Assembly (NCBI GenBank): GCA_017430945.1
Contig: JAFRMB010000155.1
Location: 1 to 5,567, forward strand
Reading direction: 5' to 3'
From: Clostridia bacterium
GTDB taxonomy: Bacteria > Bacillota_A > Clostridia > Christensenellales > Aristaeellaceae
DNA length: 5,567 bases
Position 1 is the stretch's first letter, and every line of letters starts with the position of its first letter. The notes below the pieces were generated by a model. The model ran no database searches. It was given only the letters and a program-made list of their open reading frames with translations, and was not told where the DNA came from. Made by a program: the position numbers and the translations under genes. Below are positions 1 through 5,445 of this stretch, one piece after another.

Positions 1-2100
1 CCCGCCAGGCCCGTGCAGAGCGCACAGAACGTGGCGAGCGTGGCGCGCGGCGCGCGCAGGGTGCCCGCGCAGGCGACGGCGGCTGCGGCCGCGGAGCGGC
101 TCTATCGCGAACGCGTGAAGGAGCCCGCGCAGGATCTGTTCGACGTGGCCCCCGTGGCGCCCGAGGAGATCGAGCGCACGAAGGAAGAAGCCAGGGATGC
201 CATCGGCGCGTCCGCTGCCACCTCGGCACAGGCGCCGTCCTTCTCCGCCGGCGGCGAGATCTACGACGCGAAAGGCGAGGCGGTCAGTCCCGAACAGCTG
301 GGGAAGATGGGCTTCGACCCGGCCGATATGGACGCCTACGACATGCTGGACGCTCAAAGCATCCTGAAGGATCGCGAAGAGGGCGCGCGCAGCTTCAAGC
401 CCGACCGCTCGGCGTCGGTCGAGAAGGCGCGCCGCGAGAAAAAGACGGACAGGCAGGCCGCAGCGGCGGAAGATCCCGCGGCGAAGGAGGACCGTCAGAC
501 GAATATATCCATCGACGACCTGAAGATAGAGCCCGAAGCGTTCGAAGCCGAAGACGCGGACGACGCGCCCTTCGACGCGGCGCCGGCGGGCAAAAAGGGC
601 AAGGCCGCGCTGCCGAAGATCAGCAGCGCCGACATGAAGGTCCATCCGGATGAAGATGCGCCTGCCTATAACTACCCGCCCATCGACCTGCTGGCGACGG
701 GCGAAGCGGAGGACACGCGCAAGCACGCCAGCCGCGATATGGAAAAGGCGAAGCTGCTCGAGGACACGCTGCAGAGCTTCGGCATCAGCGCCAGGCTCAC
801 TGGCATCGCGCACGGCCCGGCCGTGACGCGCTTCGAGCTGCAGCCCGCCCCGGGCATCAAGGTGAGCCGCATCACTTCGCTCGCGGACGACATCGCGCTG
901 AACCTGGCGGCGATGTCCGTGCGCATCGAGGCGCCCATCCCCGGCAAGGCGGCGGTGGGCGTGGAGATCCCCAACGACAAGGTCGAGATGGTGCGCCTGC
1001 GCGACGTGCTGGAATCCCAGGATGCCCGCAAGCATCCCAGCCGGATCGCGGTGGGGCTGGGCAAGGACAACTCGGGCCGCTACATCGTGGCGGACATCGC
1101 GAAGATGCCGCATGTGCTGATCGCCGGCCAGACGGGTTCAGGTAAATCGGTGTGCATCAACGCCATCATCGCGTCGATCCTGTTCCGCGCCTCGCCAGAA
1201 GAGGTCAGGCTCATACTGATCGACCCGAAGGTGGTCGAGCTGTCGATCTACAACGACATCCCGCACCTGGTATGCCCGGTGGTGACCGATCCAAAGAAGG
1301 CCGCCAGCGCGCTCAACTGGGCGGTGATGGAGATGACGAAGCGCTACAAGCTGTTCGCGGAGCGCGGCGTCAGAGACATCAAGGGCTACAACCGGAAGCT
1401 GAAGGACGGCGAAAAGCCGATGCCGCAGATGGTCATCATCATCGACGAGCTGGCGGATCTCATGATGGTCTCGCCGGGTGAGGTCGAAGACAGCATCTGC
1501 CGCCTGGCGCAGCTGGCGCGCGCGTGCGGCATGCACCTGGTCATCGCCACGCAGCGTCCGTCTGTCAACGTCATCACGGGCATCATCAAGGCCAACATCC
1601 CCACGCGCATCGCATTCTCGGTGGCATCCCAGGTGGACAGCCGCACGATGATCGACCACGCGGGCGCAGAGAAACTGCTGGGCAACGGCGATATGCTGTT
1701 CGTGCCCAACGGCATGAAGTCCATGCGCGTGCAGGGCGCCTGGATCTCCGACGACGAGGTGCATGCCATCGTCGAACACATCCGGCAGACCGGCACGGCG
1801 GACTACGACCCCGACATATTGGAGCATCTGGAGAGCGCCGACAAGTCCGATGCCGAGCGAGAGGAGATCGCCAGCGAGTTCGATCCCAAGCTTGCCGAGG
1901 CGGTGGACATCGTGCTGGATATGGGCCAGGCGTCCATATCGATGCTACAGCGGCGCATGCGCATCGGCTACGCCCGCGCGGGACGGCTGATCGACGAGAT
2001 GGCGCAGCGCGGCATCGTCTCTGAGGCCGATGGCGCCAAGCCGCGCGAGGTGCTCATCACCCGCGAAGCCGCCAGGGCCATGTTCGAAGAGGCCAGCTGA
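1..2100 (+). CDS. ftsK/spoIIIE: FtsK/SpoIIIE-family DNA translocase, 5'-truncated by the window edge
   Basis: ATP-driven double-stranded DNA pump that moves chromosomal DNA through the division or sporulation septum. The frame is open from base 1 with no stop, and no membrane segment is present, so the N-terminal transmembrane domain and true start lie upstream; the GTG at 13 is not a convincing start. Counting codons from base 1, about 1-222 form a charged, Ala/Glu/Asp/Lys-rich linker. The FtsK alpha domain begins near the YNYPPIDLL segment at codon 223. The motor follows, with Walker A GQTGSGKS (codons 376-383), Walker B VIIIDE ending at D482-E483, and the family-typical ATQRPSVNVITGIIKANIPT stretch. 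Codons about 626-693 form the C-terminal winged-helix gamma domain (SISMLQRRMRIGYARAGRLI), which in this family reads polar guide sequences on DNA. FtsK and SpoIIIE cannot be told apart here; the assignment to the family is secure. rimO lies 475 bp downstream. Confidence 0.97.
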   Translation, partial: PARPVQSAQNVASVARGARRVPAQATAAAAAERLYRERVKEPAQDLFDVAPVAPEEIERTKEEARDAIGASAATSAQAPSFSAGGEIYDAKGEAVSPEQLGKMGFDPADMDAYDMLDAQSILKDREEGARSFKPDRSASVEKARREKKTDRQAAAAEDPAAKEDRQTNISIDDLKIEPEAFEAEDADDAPFDAAPAGKKGKAALPKISSADMKVHPDEDAPAYNYPPIDLLATGEAEDTRKHASRDMEKAKLLEDTLQSFGISARLTGIAHGPAVTRFELQPAPGIKVSRITSLADDIALNLAAMSVRIEAPIPGKAAVGVEIPNDKVEMVRLRDVLESQDARKHPSRIAVGLGKDNSGRYIVADIAKMPHVLIAGQTGSGKSVCINAIIASILFRASPEEVRLILIDPKVVELSIYNDIPHLVCPVVTDPKKAASALNWAVMEMTKRYKLFAERGVRDIKGYNRKLKDGEKPMPQMVIIIDELADLMMVSPGEVEDSICRLAQLARACGMHLVIATQRPSVNVITGIIKANIPTRIAFSVASQVDSRTMIDHAGAEKLLGNGDMLFVPNGMKSMRVQGAWISDDEVHAIVEHIRQTGTADYDPDILEHLESADKSDAEREEIASEFDPKLAEAVDIVLDMGQASISMLQRRMRIGYARAGRLIDEMAQRGIVSEADGAKPREVLITREAARAMFEEAS

Positions 2101-2124
2101 CGCGCCTGCACCGAAACGGACTGA

Positions 2125-2153
2125 AGAGGCTGTCTCAAAACGAGGCAGCCTCT
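2125..2153 (+). repeat. 12-bp hairpin after ftsK carrying the CTGTCTCAAAAC repeat (copy 1)
   Basis: AGAGGCTGTCTC (2125-2136) pairs with GAGGCAGCCTCT (2142-2153) around a 5-nt AAAAC loop; the only imperfection is one G-U wobble. It begins 24 nt after the ftsK stop. No T-run follows on either strand, so it is not a standard intrinsic terminator by itself, though it could stabilise the 3' end of the ftsK mRNA. The 12-mer CTGTCTCAAAAC at 2130-2141 recurs exactly at 2175-2186, and its last eight bases recur inverted at 2303-2310. This ties the hairpin to the larger element next to it. Confidence 0.7.
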
Positions 2154-2163
2154 GTTCGATGAG

Positions 2164-2323
2164 AAAAAAAGGGACTGTCTCAAAACACTCAGCGGTGGAT
2201 CATGCATCCGCAGGGACGGCAGGATCGCCGTTCGCGGCACCCATTATGGTACCCTTGCGATGGATCGAGGATCCATGCTCAATGATCCTTTCATCAGACG
2301 GTGTTTTGAGGCCGTCCTTTTTT
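2164..2323. repeat. 160-bp element bounded by long imperfect inverted repeats, with internal hairpins
   Basis: The left arm 2166-2189 (A-run, then GGGACTGTCTCAAAACACT) pairs with the right arm 2300-2323 (GGTGTTTTGAGGCCGTCC, then six T). This gives about 24 pairs with one mismatch (2176/2313) and three G-U wobbles. The interior holds several local stems: GGAT/ATCC at 2197-2209, GGACGGC/GCCGTTC at 2214-2233, and a perfect ATGGATC/GATCCAT at 2260-2276 with a GAG loop. The arms have A7 outside on the left and T6 on the right, so transcripts from either strand would end in a stem plus U-run. No minus-strand gene lies nearby to need such an end. It could be an unusually large bidirectional terminator, a structured RNA, or a short non-autonomous inserted element. 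No clear target-site duplication is visible. Confidence 0.6.
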
Positions 2324-2341
2324 ATGCTGAAGGGTTTTTTT
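2300..2341 (+). terminator. Probable transcription end after ftsK: stem 3' arm plus two T-runs
   Basis: The 3' arm of the long stem (2300-2317) is directly followed by TTTTTT (2318-2323). A second run of seven T (2335-2341) comes after a short AAGGG. In RNA this is a strong stem followed by U-tracts, consistent with rho-independent termination of the ftsK transcript. The unusual point is the 110-nt interval between the stem arms, much larger than a typical terminator loop, although local hairpins inside would bring the arms together. Function is inferred. Confidence 0.55.
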
Positions 2342-2500
2342 CGCCGCCGCAGAGACGCCGCCCCTTGCGCGGAAAGGGCGTGCGATCCTGCTTTTCCGAG
2401 TGCCGGTCGGGCCGTCGTCTGTGCCTGTCCCCGGCCGTCGATCTGAACGCGAGGCGGGAACATCCCGCCATGACACGCATTCGCCCAATTTGGCGCAGCC
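2342..2500. other. Non-coding spacer upstream of the rimO promoter
   Basis: No credible gene is present: frames open here run through the terminator and promoter signals, lack ribosome-binding sites and resemble no family I know. Two dyads are visible. One is CGCCCCTT/AAAGGGCG (2359-2366 with 2373-2380, one mismatch, 6-nt loop). The other is the perfect dyad at 2453-2469, listed separately. The stretch looks like ordinary GC-rich intergenic DNA. Confidence 0.6.
2453..2469. promoter_or_regulatory. Perfect 7-bp dyad upstream of the rimO promoter
   Basis: GGCGGGA (2453-2459) and TCCCGCC (2463-2469) are exact reverse complements separated by ACA. The centre is about 65 bp upstream of the -10 hexamer. 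It may be a repressor or activator site, or a hairpin in a read-through transcript from ftsK. No T-run follows, so it is not an intrinsic terminator. I do not recognise it as the operator of a known regulator. Confidence 0.35.
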
Positions 2501-2502
2501 TC

Positions 2503-2531
2503 TTTTCTTTTCCCGTGCGTTCTGATATAAT
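2503..2531 (+). promoter_or_regulatory. Extended -10 promoter for rimO-pgsA
   Basis: TATAAT (2526-2531) is preceded by TG one base upstream, giving TGATATAAT, an extended -10 of the housekeeping sigma type. At a 17-bp spacing the -35 position (2503-2508, TTTTCT) is poor, as often seen when an extended -10 compensates. Transcription would start near 2537-2540, leaving a leader of about 37 nt before rimO. The hexamer stands out in otherwise GC-rich sequence. Confidence 0.7.
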
Positions 2532-2543
2532 ATAAGCAGGGAG

Positions 2544-2571
2544 CGTTTCCGCATGATGCGGGGGAACGGGG
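2544..2571 (+). promoter_or_regulatory. Hairpin over the rimO ribosome-binding region
   Basis: CCGCA (2549-2553) pairs with TGCGG (2557-2561) around a TGA loop. The stem can extend through CGTTT (2544-2548) with GAACG (2564-2568) after a 2-nt bulge. This stem contains the G-run 2560-2564, one of two Shine-Dalgarno candidates; the second is GGGG at 2568-2571. The fold could therefore mask the upstream G-run and favour initiation at the second ATG (2582). This is read from pairing only; folding energy was not computed. Confidence 0.4.
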
Positions 2572-2575
2572 ATAC

Positions 2576-3901
2576 ATGCGCATGAAAAAGATCGGGATGG
2601 TATCGCTGGGCTGCGCGAAGAACCGCGTGGATTCCGAAAACATGCTGGGCATGCTGCGCCAGCGGGGCTTTGAGATCGTTTCGGACCCTGCCGAGGCGGA
2701 TGTGCTGTTCGTGAACACCTGCGGCTTCATCGAATCGGCGAAGGAGGAATCCATAGAAGCCATATTCGAAATGGCGCAGTACAAGAACCGGCGCCCGGGC
2801 GCGAAGCTGTATGTCACAGGCTGCCTGGCGCAGCGCTATCCCGATGCGCTGATGTCAGAGATCCCCGAGATCGACGGTCTTCTCGGCGTGGCGGACTATG
2901 CCCGGCTGTTCGACATGATGGCCGATGCTGAAGCGGGCGGGCGGCCGTGCTACACGGCCAACGGCGCGCGCTTCCTGAACGTTCCGCGCGTGCTGACCAC
3001 GCCCGGCTACAGCGCCTATGTGAAGATATCGGACGGCTGCGACAACCGCTGCACCTACTGCGCGATACCGCTGATCCGCGGCAGCTACCAGTCCCGGCCC
3101 TTTGCTGACATCGTGGAGGAGTGCGCACGTCTCGCGGCAGAGGGCGTGACGGAGATCACGCTGATCGCCCAGGACACCAGCCGCTACGGCTGTGATCTCG
3201 GCGATGGCCACTACATGCTGCCGGAGCTGTTGGAGGCGGTGAGCGCCATCGATGGCGTGCACTGGGTGCGGGTGCTCTACTGCTACCCGGATTCCACCGA
3301 GGACCGCCTGCTGGACGCCATCCAGAGCCTGCCCAAGGTGGCGCCCTATCTGGACCTGCCGCTGCAGCACATCGATGACGATCTGCTGCGGCGCATGAAC
3401 CGCAGGGGCAGCGCCGAGTGGATCAAGAGCCGCATCGAGGCGTGCCGCAGGCGTGGCATCATCGTGCGCACGACGATGATCGTGGGTTTCCCCGGCGAGA
3501 CGGAAGAACAGTTCGAAACGCTGATGCGCTTCGTGCGGGAGGCGCGGTTCGACCGCCTGGGCGCGTTCACCTATTCCGCCGAAGAGGGGACCGCCGCCGC
3601 CAAAATGCCGGACCAGATCGACGAGGCTGTCAAGCGCAGGCGACTGGATCAGTTGATGCTGCTGCAGCAGTCCATCGCCATGGAGATCAGCCAGTCGCGC
3701 GTCGGCGAGACATGCGAGGTGCTGGTGGACGGCTTTGACGAAGAGACGGGCCGGTTCTACGGGCGCAGCCTGCTGGAGGCGCCTGAGAGCGACGGCTGCA
3801 TCTGGCTGGAGACGACCCGGCCCTTGACGCCCGGCGAATATGTAAACGTCAAGATCACCGGGGCGGACGCATACGACCTTGAGGGAGAGGTGATCGCATG
3901 A
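2576..3901 (+). CDS. rimO: Ribosomal protein S12 methylthiotransferase RimO
   Basis: Radical-SAM enzyme that adds a methylthio group to the conserved aspartate of ribosomal protein uS12 in the cytoplasm. The N-terminal MTTase domain begins MKKIGMVSLGCAKNRVDSEN and carries the three cysteines of the auxiliary iron-sulfur cluster: C13, C49 (VNTCGFIESAKEES) and C83 (VTGCLAQRYP). The radical-SAM core carries CDNRCTYC, a CxxxCxxC motif with C155, C159 and C162. A C-terminal TRAM-like segment runs from about residue 375. The 441-residue length is normal for the family. The LGCxKNRVDSE and GFIESAKEES signatures favour RimO over the related tRNA enzyme MiaB. ATG at 2576 is used here, but ATG at 2582 gives the usual M-K-K-I-G start and has GGGG 10 nt upstream. 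The stop overlaps the pgsA start (ATGA), so the two genes are probably co-transcribed and translationally coupled. Confidence 0.97.
   Translation: MRMKKIGMVSLGCAKNRVDSENMLGMLRQRGFEIVSDPAEADVLFVNTCGFIESAKEESIEAIFEMAQYKNRRPGAKLYVTGCLAQRYPDALMSEIPEIDGLLGVADYARLFDMMADAEAGGRPCYTANGARFLNVPRVLTTPGYSAYVKISDGCDNRCTYCAIPLIRGSYQSRPFADIVEECARLAAEGVTEITLIAQDTSRYGCDLGDGHYMLPELLEAVSAIDGVHWVRVLYCYPDSTEDRLLDAIQSLPKVAPYLDLPLQHIDDDLLRRMNRRGSAEWIKSRIEACRRRGIIVRTTMIVGFPGETEEQFETLMRFVREARFDRLGAFTYSAEEGTAAAKMPDQIDEAVKRRRLDQLMLLQQSIAMEISQSRVGETCEVLVDGFDEETGRFYGRSLLEAPESDGCIWLETTRPLTPGEYVNVKITGADAYDLEGEVIA
3887..3895 (+). promoter_or_regulatory. Ribosome-binding site of pgsA inside the end of rimO
   Basis: GAGGTGATC at 3887-3895 matches nine bases of the sequence complementary to the 16S rRNA 3' end (AAGGAGGTGATC). 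Its AGG core lies 7 nt before the pgsA ATG at 3898. It supports that start and independent or coupled initiation within the last rimO codons. Confidence 0.75.
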
Positions 3902-4452
3902 ATCTTCCGAACAAACTGACGATGCTCCGCATACTGCTGATCCCCTTCTTCGTGGTCTTCGCGAAGATGGGCTCCTTTGCCATGCAGCTGGTCGCGGTGG
4001 TCATCTACATCATCGCCTGCATCACCGACGCGATGGACGGCCGCATTGCCCGCTCCCGCAACCTGGTGACCAACTTCGGCAAGTTCATGGATCCCATCGC
4101 AGACAAGCTGCTGGTGATGTCCGCCATGGTGGTGCTGACCTATCAGCGCCGCATGCCTGACTGGGTATGCATACTGATGCTGGCCCGCGAGTTCATGGTG
4201 TCCGGGCTGCGGCTGGTGGCGGTCCAGGGCGGCCGCGTGATCGCCGCCGGACCACTGGGCAAGCTGAAGACCGTATTTCAGATGATCTCCACCATCGCGC
4301 TGATGCTGCTGGTGCCCCTGAGCGGGGAGCCGCTGCTGGGCAGCTTCGGTATCGTGCTGGCGCGGATACTCCTGTACGTCGCGCTGGTGCTGACCGTCGT
4401 CAGCGGTGTGGACTACGTCATCAAGAATCGCGAGTGCATACGGGATATGTGA
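3898..4452 (+). CDS. pgsA: CDP-diacylglycerol--glycerol-3-phosphate 3-phosphatidyltransferase
   Basis: Membrane enzyme that transfers a phosphatidyl group from CDP-diacylglycerol to sn-glycerol 3-phosphate, making phosphatidylglycerophosphate, the committed step to phosphatidylglycerol and cardiolipin. The CDP-alcohol phosphotransferase signature D-x2-DG-x2-AR-x8-G-x3-D-x3-D is complete: D44, D47-G48, A51-R52, G61, D65 and D69. The N-terminus MNLPNKLTMLRILLIPFFV is typical of PgsA. Hydrophobic stretches at roughly 12-42, 71-83, 88-108, 122-140 and 148-174 fit about six membrane helices. The 184-residue length is standard. It overlaps rimO by 4 nt. In many Bacillota the next genes are cinA and recA; here a DUF554 gene follows instead. 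Confidence 0.96.
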   Translation: MNLPNKLTMLRILLIPFFVVFAKMGSFAMQLVAVVIYIIACITDAMDGRIARSRNLVTNFGKFMDPIADKLLVMSAMVVLTYQRRMPDWVCILMLAREFMVSGLRLVAVQGGRVIAAGPLGKLKTVFQMISTIALMLLVPLSGEPLLGSFGIVLARILLYVALVLTVVSGVDYVIKNRECIRDM

Positions 4453-4463
4453 CAACGCTCTGA

Positions 4464-4511
4464 CCGCCGCCGCGCCGCGCTGTCATGGGCGCCAGCGGCG
4501 GCCGTTCTTTT
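4464..4511 (+). terminator. GC-rich hairpin with T-run between pgsA and the DUF554 gene
   Basis: CCGCCGC (4464-4470) pairs perfectly with GCGGCGG (4495-4501). An inner GCGCC (4472-4476) pairs with GGCGC (4488-4492) around an 11-nt loop. TTCTTTT (4505-4511) follows 3 nt after the stem. This fits an intrinsic terminator ending the rimO-pgsA unit 12 nt after the pgsA stop. The DUF554 ribosome-binding site begins only 10 nt later, so a partial (leaky) terminator is equally possible. Confidence 0.6.
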
Positions 4512-4521
4512 GCGTTCAGAC

Positions 4522-4529
4522 GGGAGGAG
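4522..4529 (+). promoter_or_regulatory. Shine-Dalgarno site fixing the DUF554 gene start
   Basis: GGGAGGAG at 4522-4529 lies 7 nt before ATG 4537. This strong site decides the start: the in-frame TTG at 4510 sits in the T-run of the preceding hairpin, has no ribosome-binding site, and would add nine charged residues (MRSDGRRRN) not expected before the first membrane helix. Confidence 0.8.
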
Positions 4530-4536
4530 AAGGAAC

Positions 4537-5259
4537 ATGTACGGACTGGGGACCGTCATCAACTGCGTTGCCATCGTCGCGGGCGGCGTGATCGGGCATT
4601 TTGCGGGCCGGCTGTTCAAGCCGGAGCAGCAGGATGCCGTGAACAAGACCTGCGGGGTCAGCACCATATTCATCGCCATCGCCGGCGCGATGCAGGGCAT
4701 GCTGAAGATCGAAGGAGGCTCGCTGAGCAGCGGCCGGTCCATGCTGGTGGTGCTTTGCCTGGTACTCGGCACGCTGATCGGCGAGGCGCTGGGCATCGAG
4801 GCCGGCATCGAACGCTTCGGCGAGTGGCTGAAGCGTTCGACCGGCAACAGTGGCGACGCGAGGTTCGTCGACGCGTTCATGACCGCCTCGCTGACGGTGT
4901 CGATCGGGGCCATGGCCGTGGTCGGCGCGATCCAGGACGGCATCTCCGGGGACTGTGTCACGCTGGCCGTCAAGTCCGTGCTCGACTTTGTGATCGTCGC
5001 CATGCTGACCTCTTCCATGGGCAAGGGCTGCGCATTCTCCGCGATCCCCGTGCTCGTCCTCGAGGGCGGCATCACGCTGCTCTCCAGGCTCGTCGCACCG
5101 ATCATGACGGAGCGGGCCATCGCGTATCTGTCGCTCATCGGTTCCATACTGATCTTCTGCGTCGGGCTCAACCTGGTGTGGGGCAAGAAGGTGCGCGTGG
5201 CTAACATGATGCCCGCGCTGGTGCTCGCGGTCGCAGCCGCGTTCACGCCATGGTTCTGA
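4537..5259 (+). CDS. DUF554-family integral membrane protein, function unknown
   Basis: The 240-residue protein is hydrophobic throughout and matches, from memory, the DUF554 (YdfK/YqgA-like) family in length and landmarks. These are the N-terminal GTVINCVAIVAGGVIGHFAG, the central FMTASLTVSIGAMAVVGAIQDGISGD with KSVLD at 146-150, the FSAIPVL segment at 167-173, and the C-terminal GLNLVWGKKVRVANMMPAL. Membrane segments lie at about 3-24, 41-57, 68-87, 116-135, 147-161, 165-186, 196-215 and 224-238. A soluble charged stretch (88-112) separates two halves. Acidic or polar residues inside or beside helices (Q133, D134, D150, E176) could matter for transport, but no substrate is established to my knowledge. 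It follows pgsA after a hairpin and precedes the RNA-operon promoter. Family assignment is good; a specific role cannot be given. Confidence 0.88.
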   Translation: MYGLGTVINCVAIVAGGVIGHFAGRLFKPEQQDAVNKTCGVSTIFIAIAGAMQGMLKIEGGSLSSGRSMLVVLCLVLGTLIGEALGIEAGIERFGEWLKRSTGNSGDARFVDAFMTASLTVSIGAMAVVGAIQDGISGDCVTLAVKSVLDFVIVAMLTSSMGKGCAFSAIPVLVLEGGITLLSRLVAPIMTERAIAYLSLIGSILIFCVGLNLVWGKKVRVANMMPALVLAVAAAFTPWF

Positions 5260-5337
5260 CCGCCGCGATGTGCGCACTGCCGTATGCTTTCCCAACGATT
5301 TCCTATATAAAAAGACGAATGAAAGAAACCTCTGAAA

Positions 5338-5368
5338 AACCGAATGTTCGGATATTCGGGCATTTTTA
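5338..5368 (+). terminator. Probable intrinsic terminator after the DUF554 gene
   Basis: CCGAAT (5340-5345) pairs with ATTCGG (5354-5359) around an 8-nt loop; CCGA/TCGG at 5340-5351 is a smaller alternative. TTTTT (5363-5367) follows after GCA, and AAAAA just precedes the stem. It lies about 80 nt past the DUF554 stop and upstream of the next promoter, where a terminator is expected. The stem is short and the T-run is offset by 3 nt, so strength is uncertain. Confidence 0.5.
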
Positions 5369-5409
5369 GCGAAAGGTGTTATGTGTTTGTTGTTTATTGC
5401 CGGAGCTGC

Positions 5410-5439
5410 TTGACAGTGGGACAGGTGGTTTGCTATAAT
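5410..5439 (+). promoter_or_regulatory. Near-consensus strong promoter, probably of an rRNA operon
   Basis: TTGACA (5410-5415) and TATAAT (5434-5439) both match the housekeeping consensus perfectly. They are separated by 18 bp and carry an extended -10 TG (5431-5432). Transcription would start near 5445-5447. The preceding segment 5371-5398 is T-rich for this genome and could act as an UP-like region. A perfect promoter followed by a boxA-like leader and no ribosome-binding site or reading frame indicates a stable-RNA operon. Confidence 0.85.
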
Positions 5440-5445
5440 GGTCAA

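Noticed and set aside
2171..2260. T-box-like core on the minus strand (GGGTGCCGCGAACGG followed by CCGTCCCTG and a stem with U-run)
   Set aside because: It resembles the T-box antiterminator consensus GGGTGGNACCGCG...CGTCCC, but about three bases in the tRNA-acceptor-binding TGGN part are missing. No recognisable stem I was found, and no minus-strand gene lies downstream to regulate. It could be a relic, but chance is more likely.
2359..2380. CGCCCCTT/AAAGGGCG hairpin as another terminator
   Set aside because: It has a stem mismatch, and the nearest T-run (2392-2395) is more than 10 nt past the stem, too far for intrinsic termination.
2260..2535. 91-codon plus-strand open frame in the ftsK-rimO spacer
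   Set aside because: It starts inside a perfect hairpin and runs through both T-runs and the rimO -10 hexamer. It lacks a ribosome-binding site, and its composition is arginine-rich as expected of random GC-rich sequence.
2200..2817. 205-codon minus-strand open frame across the spacer and the start of rimO
   Set aside because: Antisense to the conserved rimO N-terminal domain, without family resemblance or start signals. Long shadow frames are common in GC-rich DNA.
5304..5310. TATATAA as a possible -10 of a second promoter downstream of the DUF554 gene
   Set aside because: No acceptable -35 at 16-18 bp upstream and no TG extension; the nearby terminator would intercept its transcript.
4413..5445. 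Two long minus-strand open frames over the DUF554 gene
   Set aside because: Both oppose a gene with a strong Shine-Dalgarno site and family-conserved protein sequence. The frames are His/Arg/Asp-rich or Ser/Met/Pro-rich artefacts and cross the terminator and RNA-operon promoter region.
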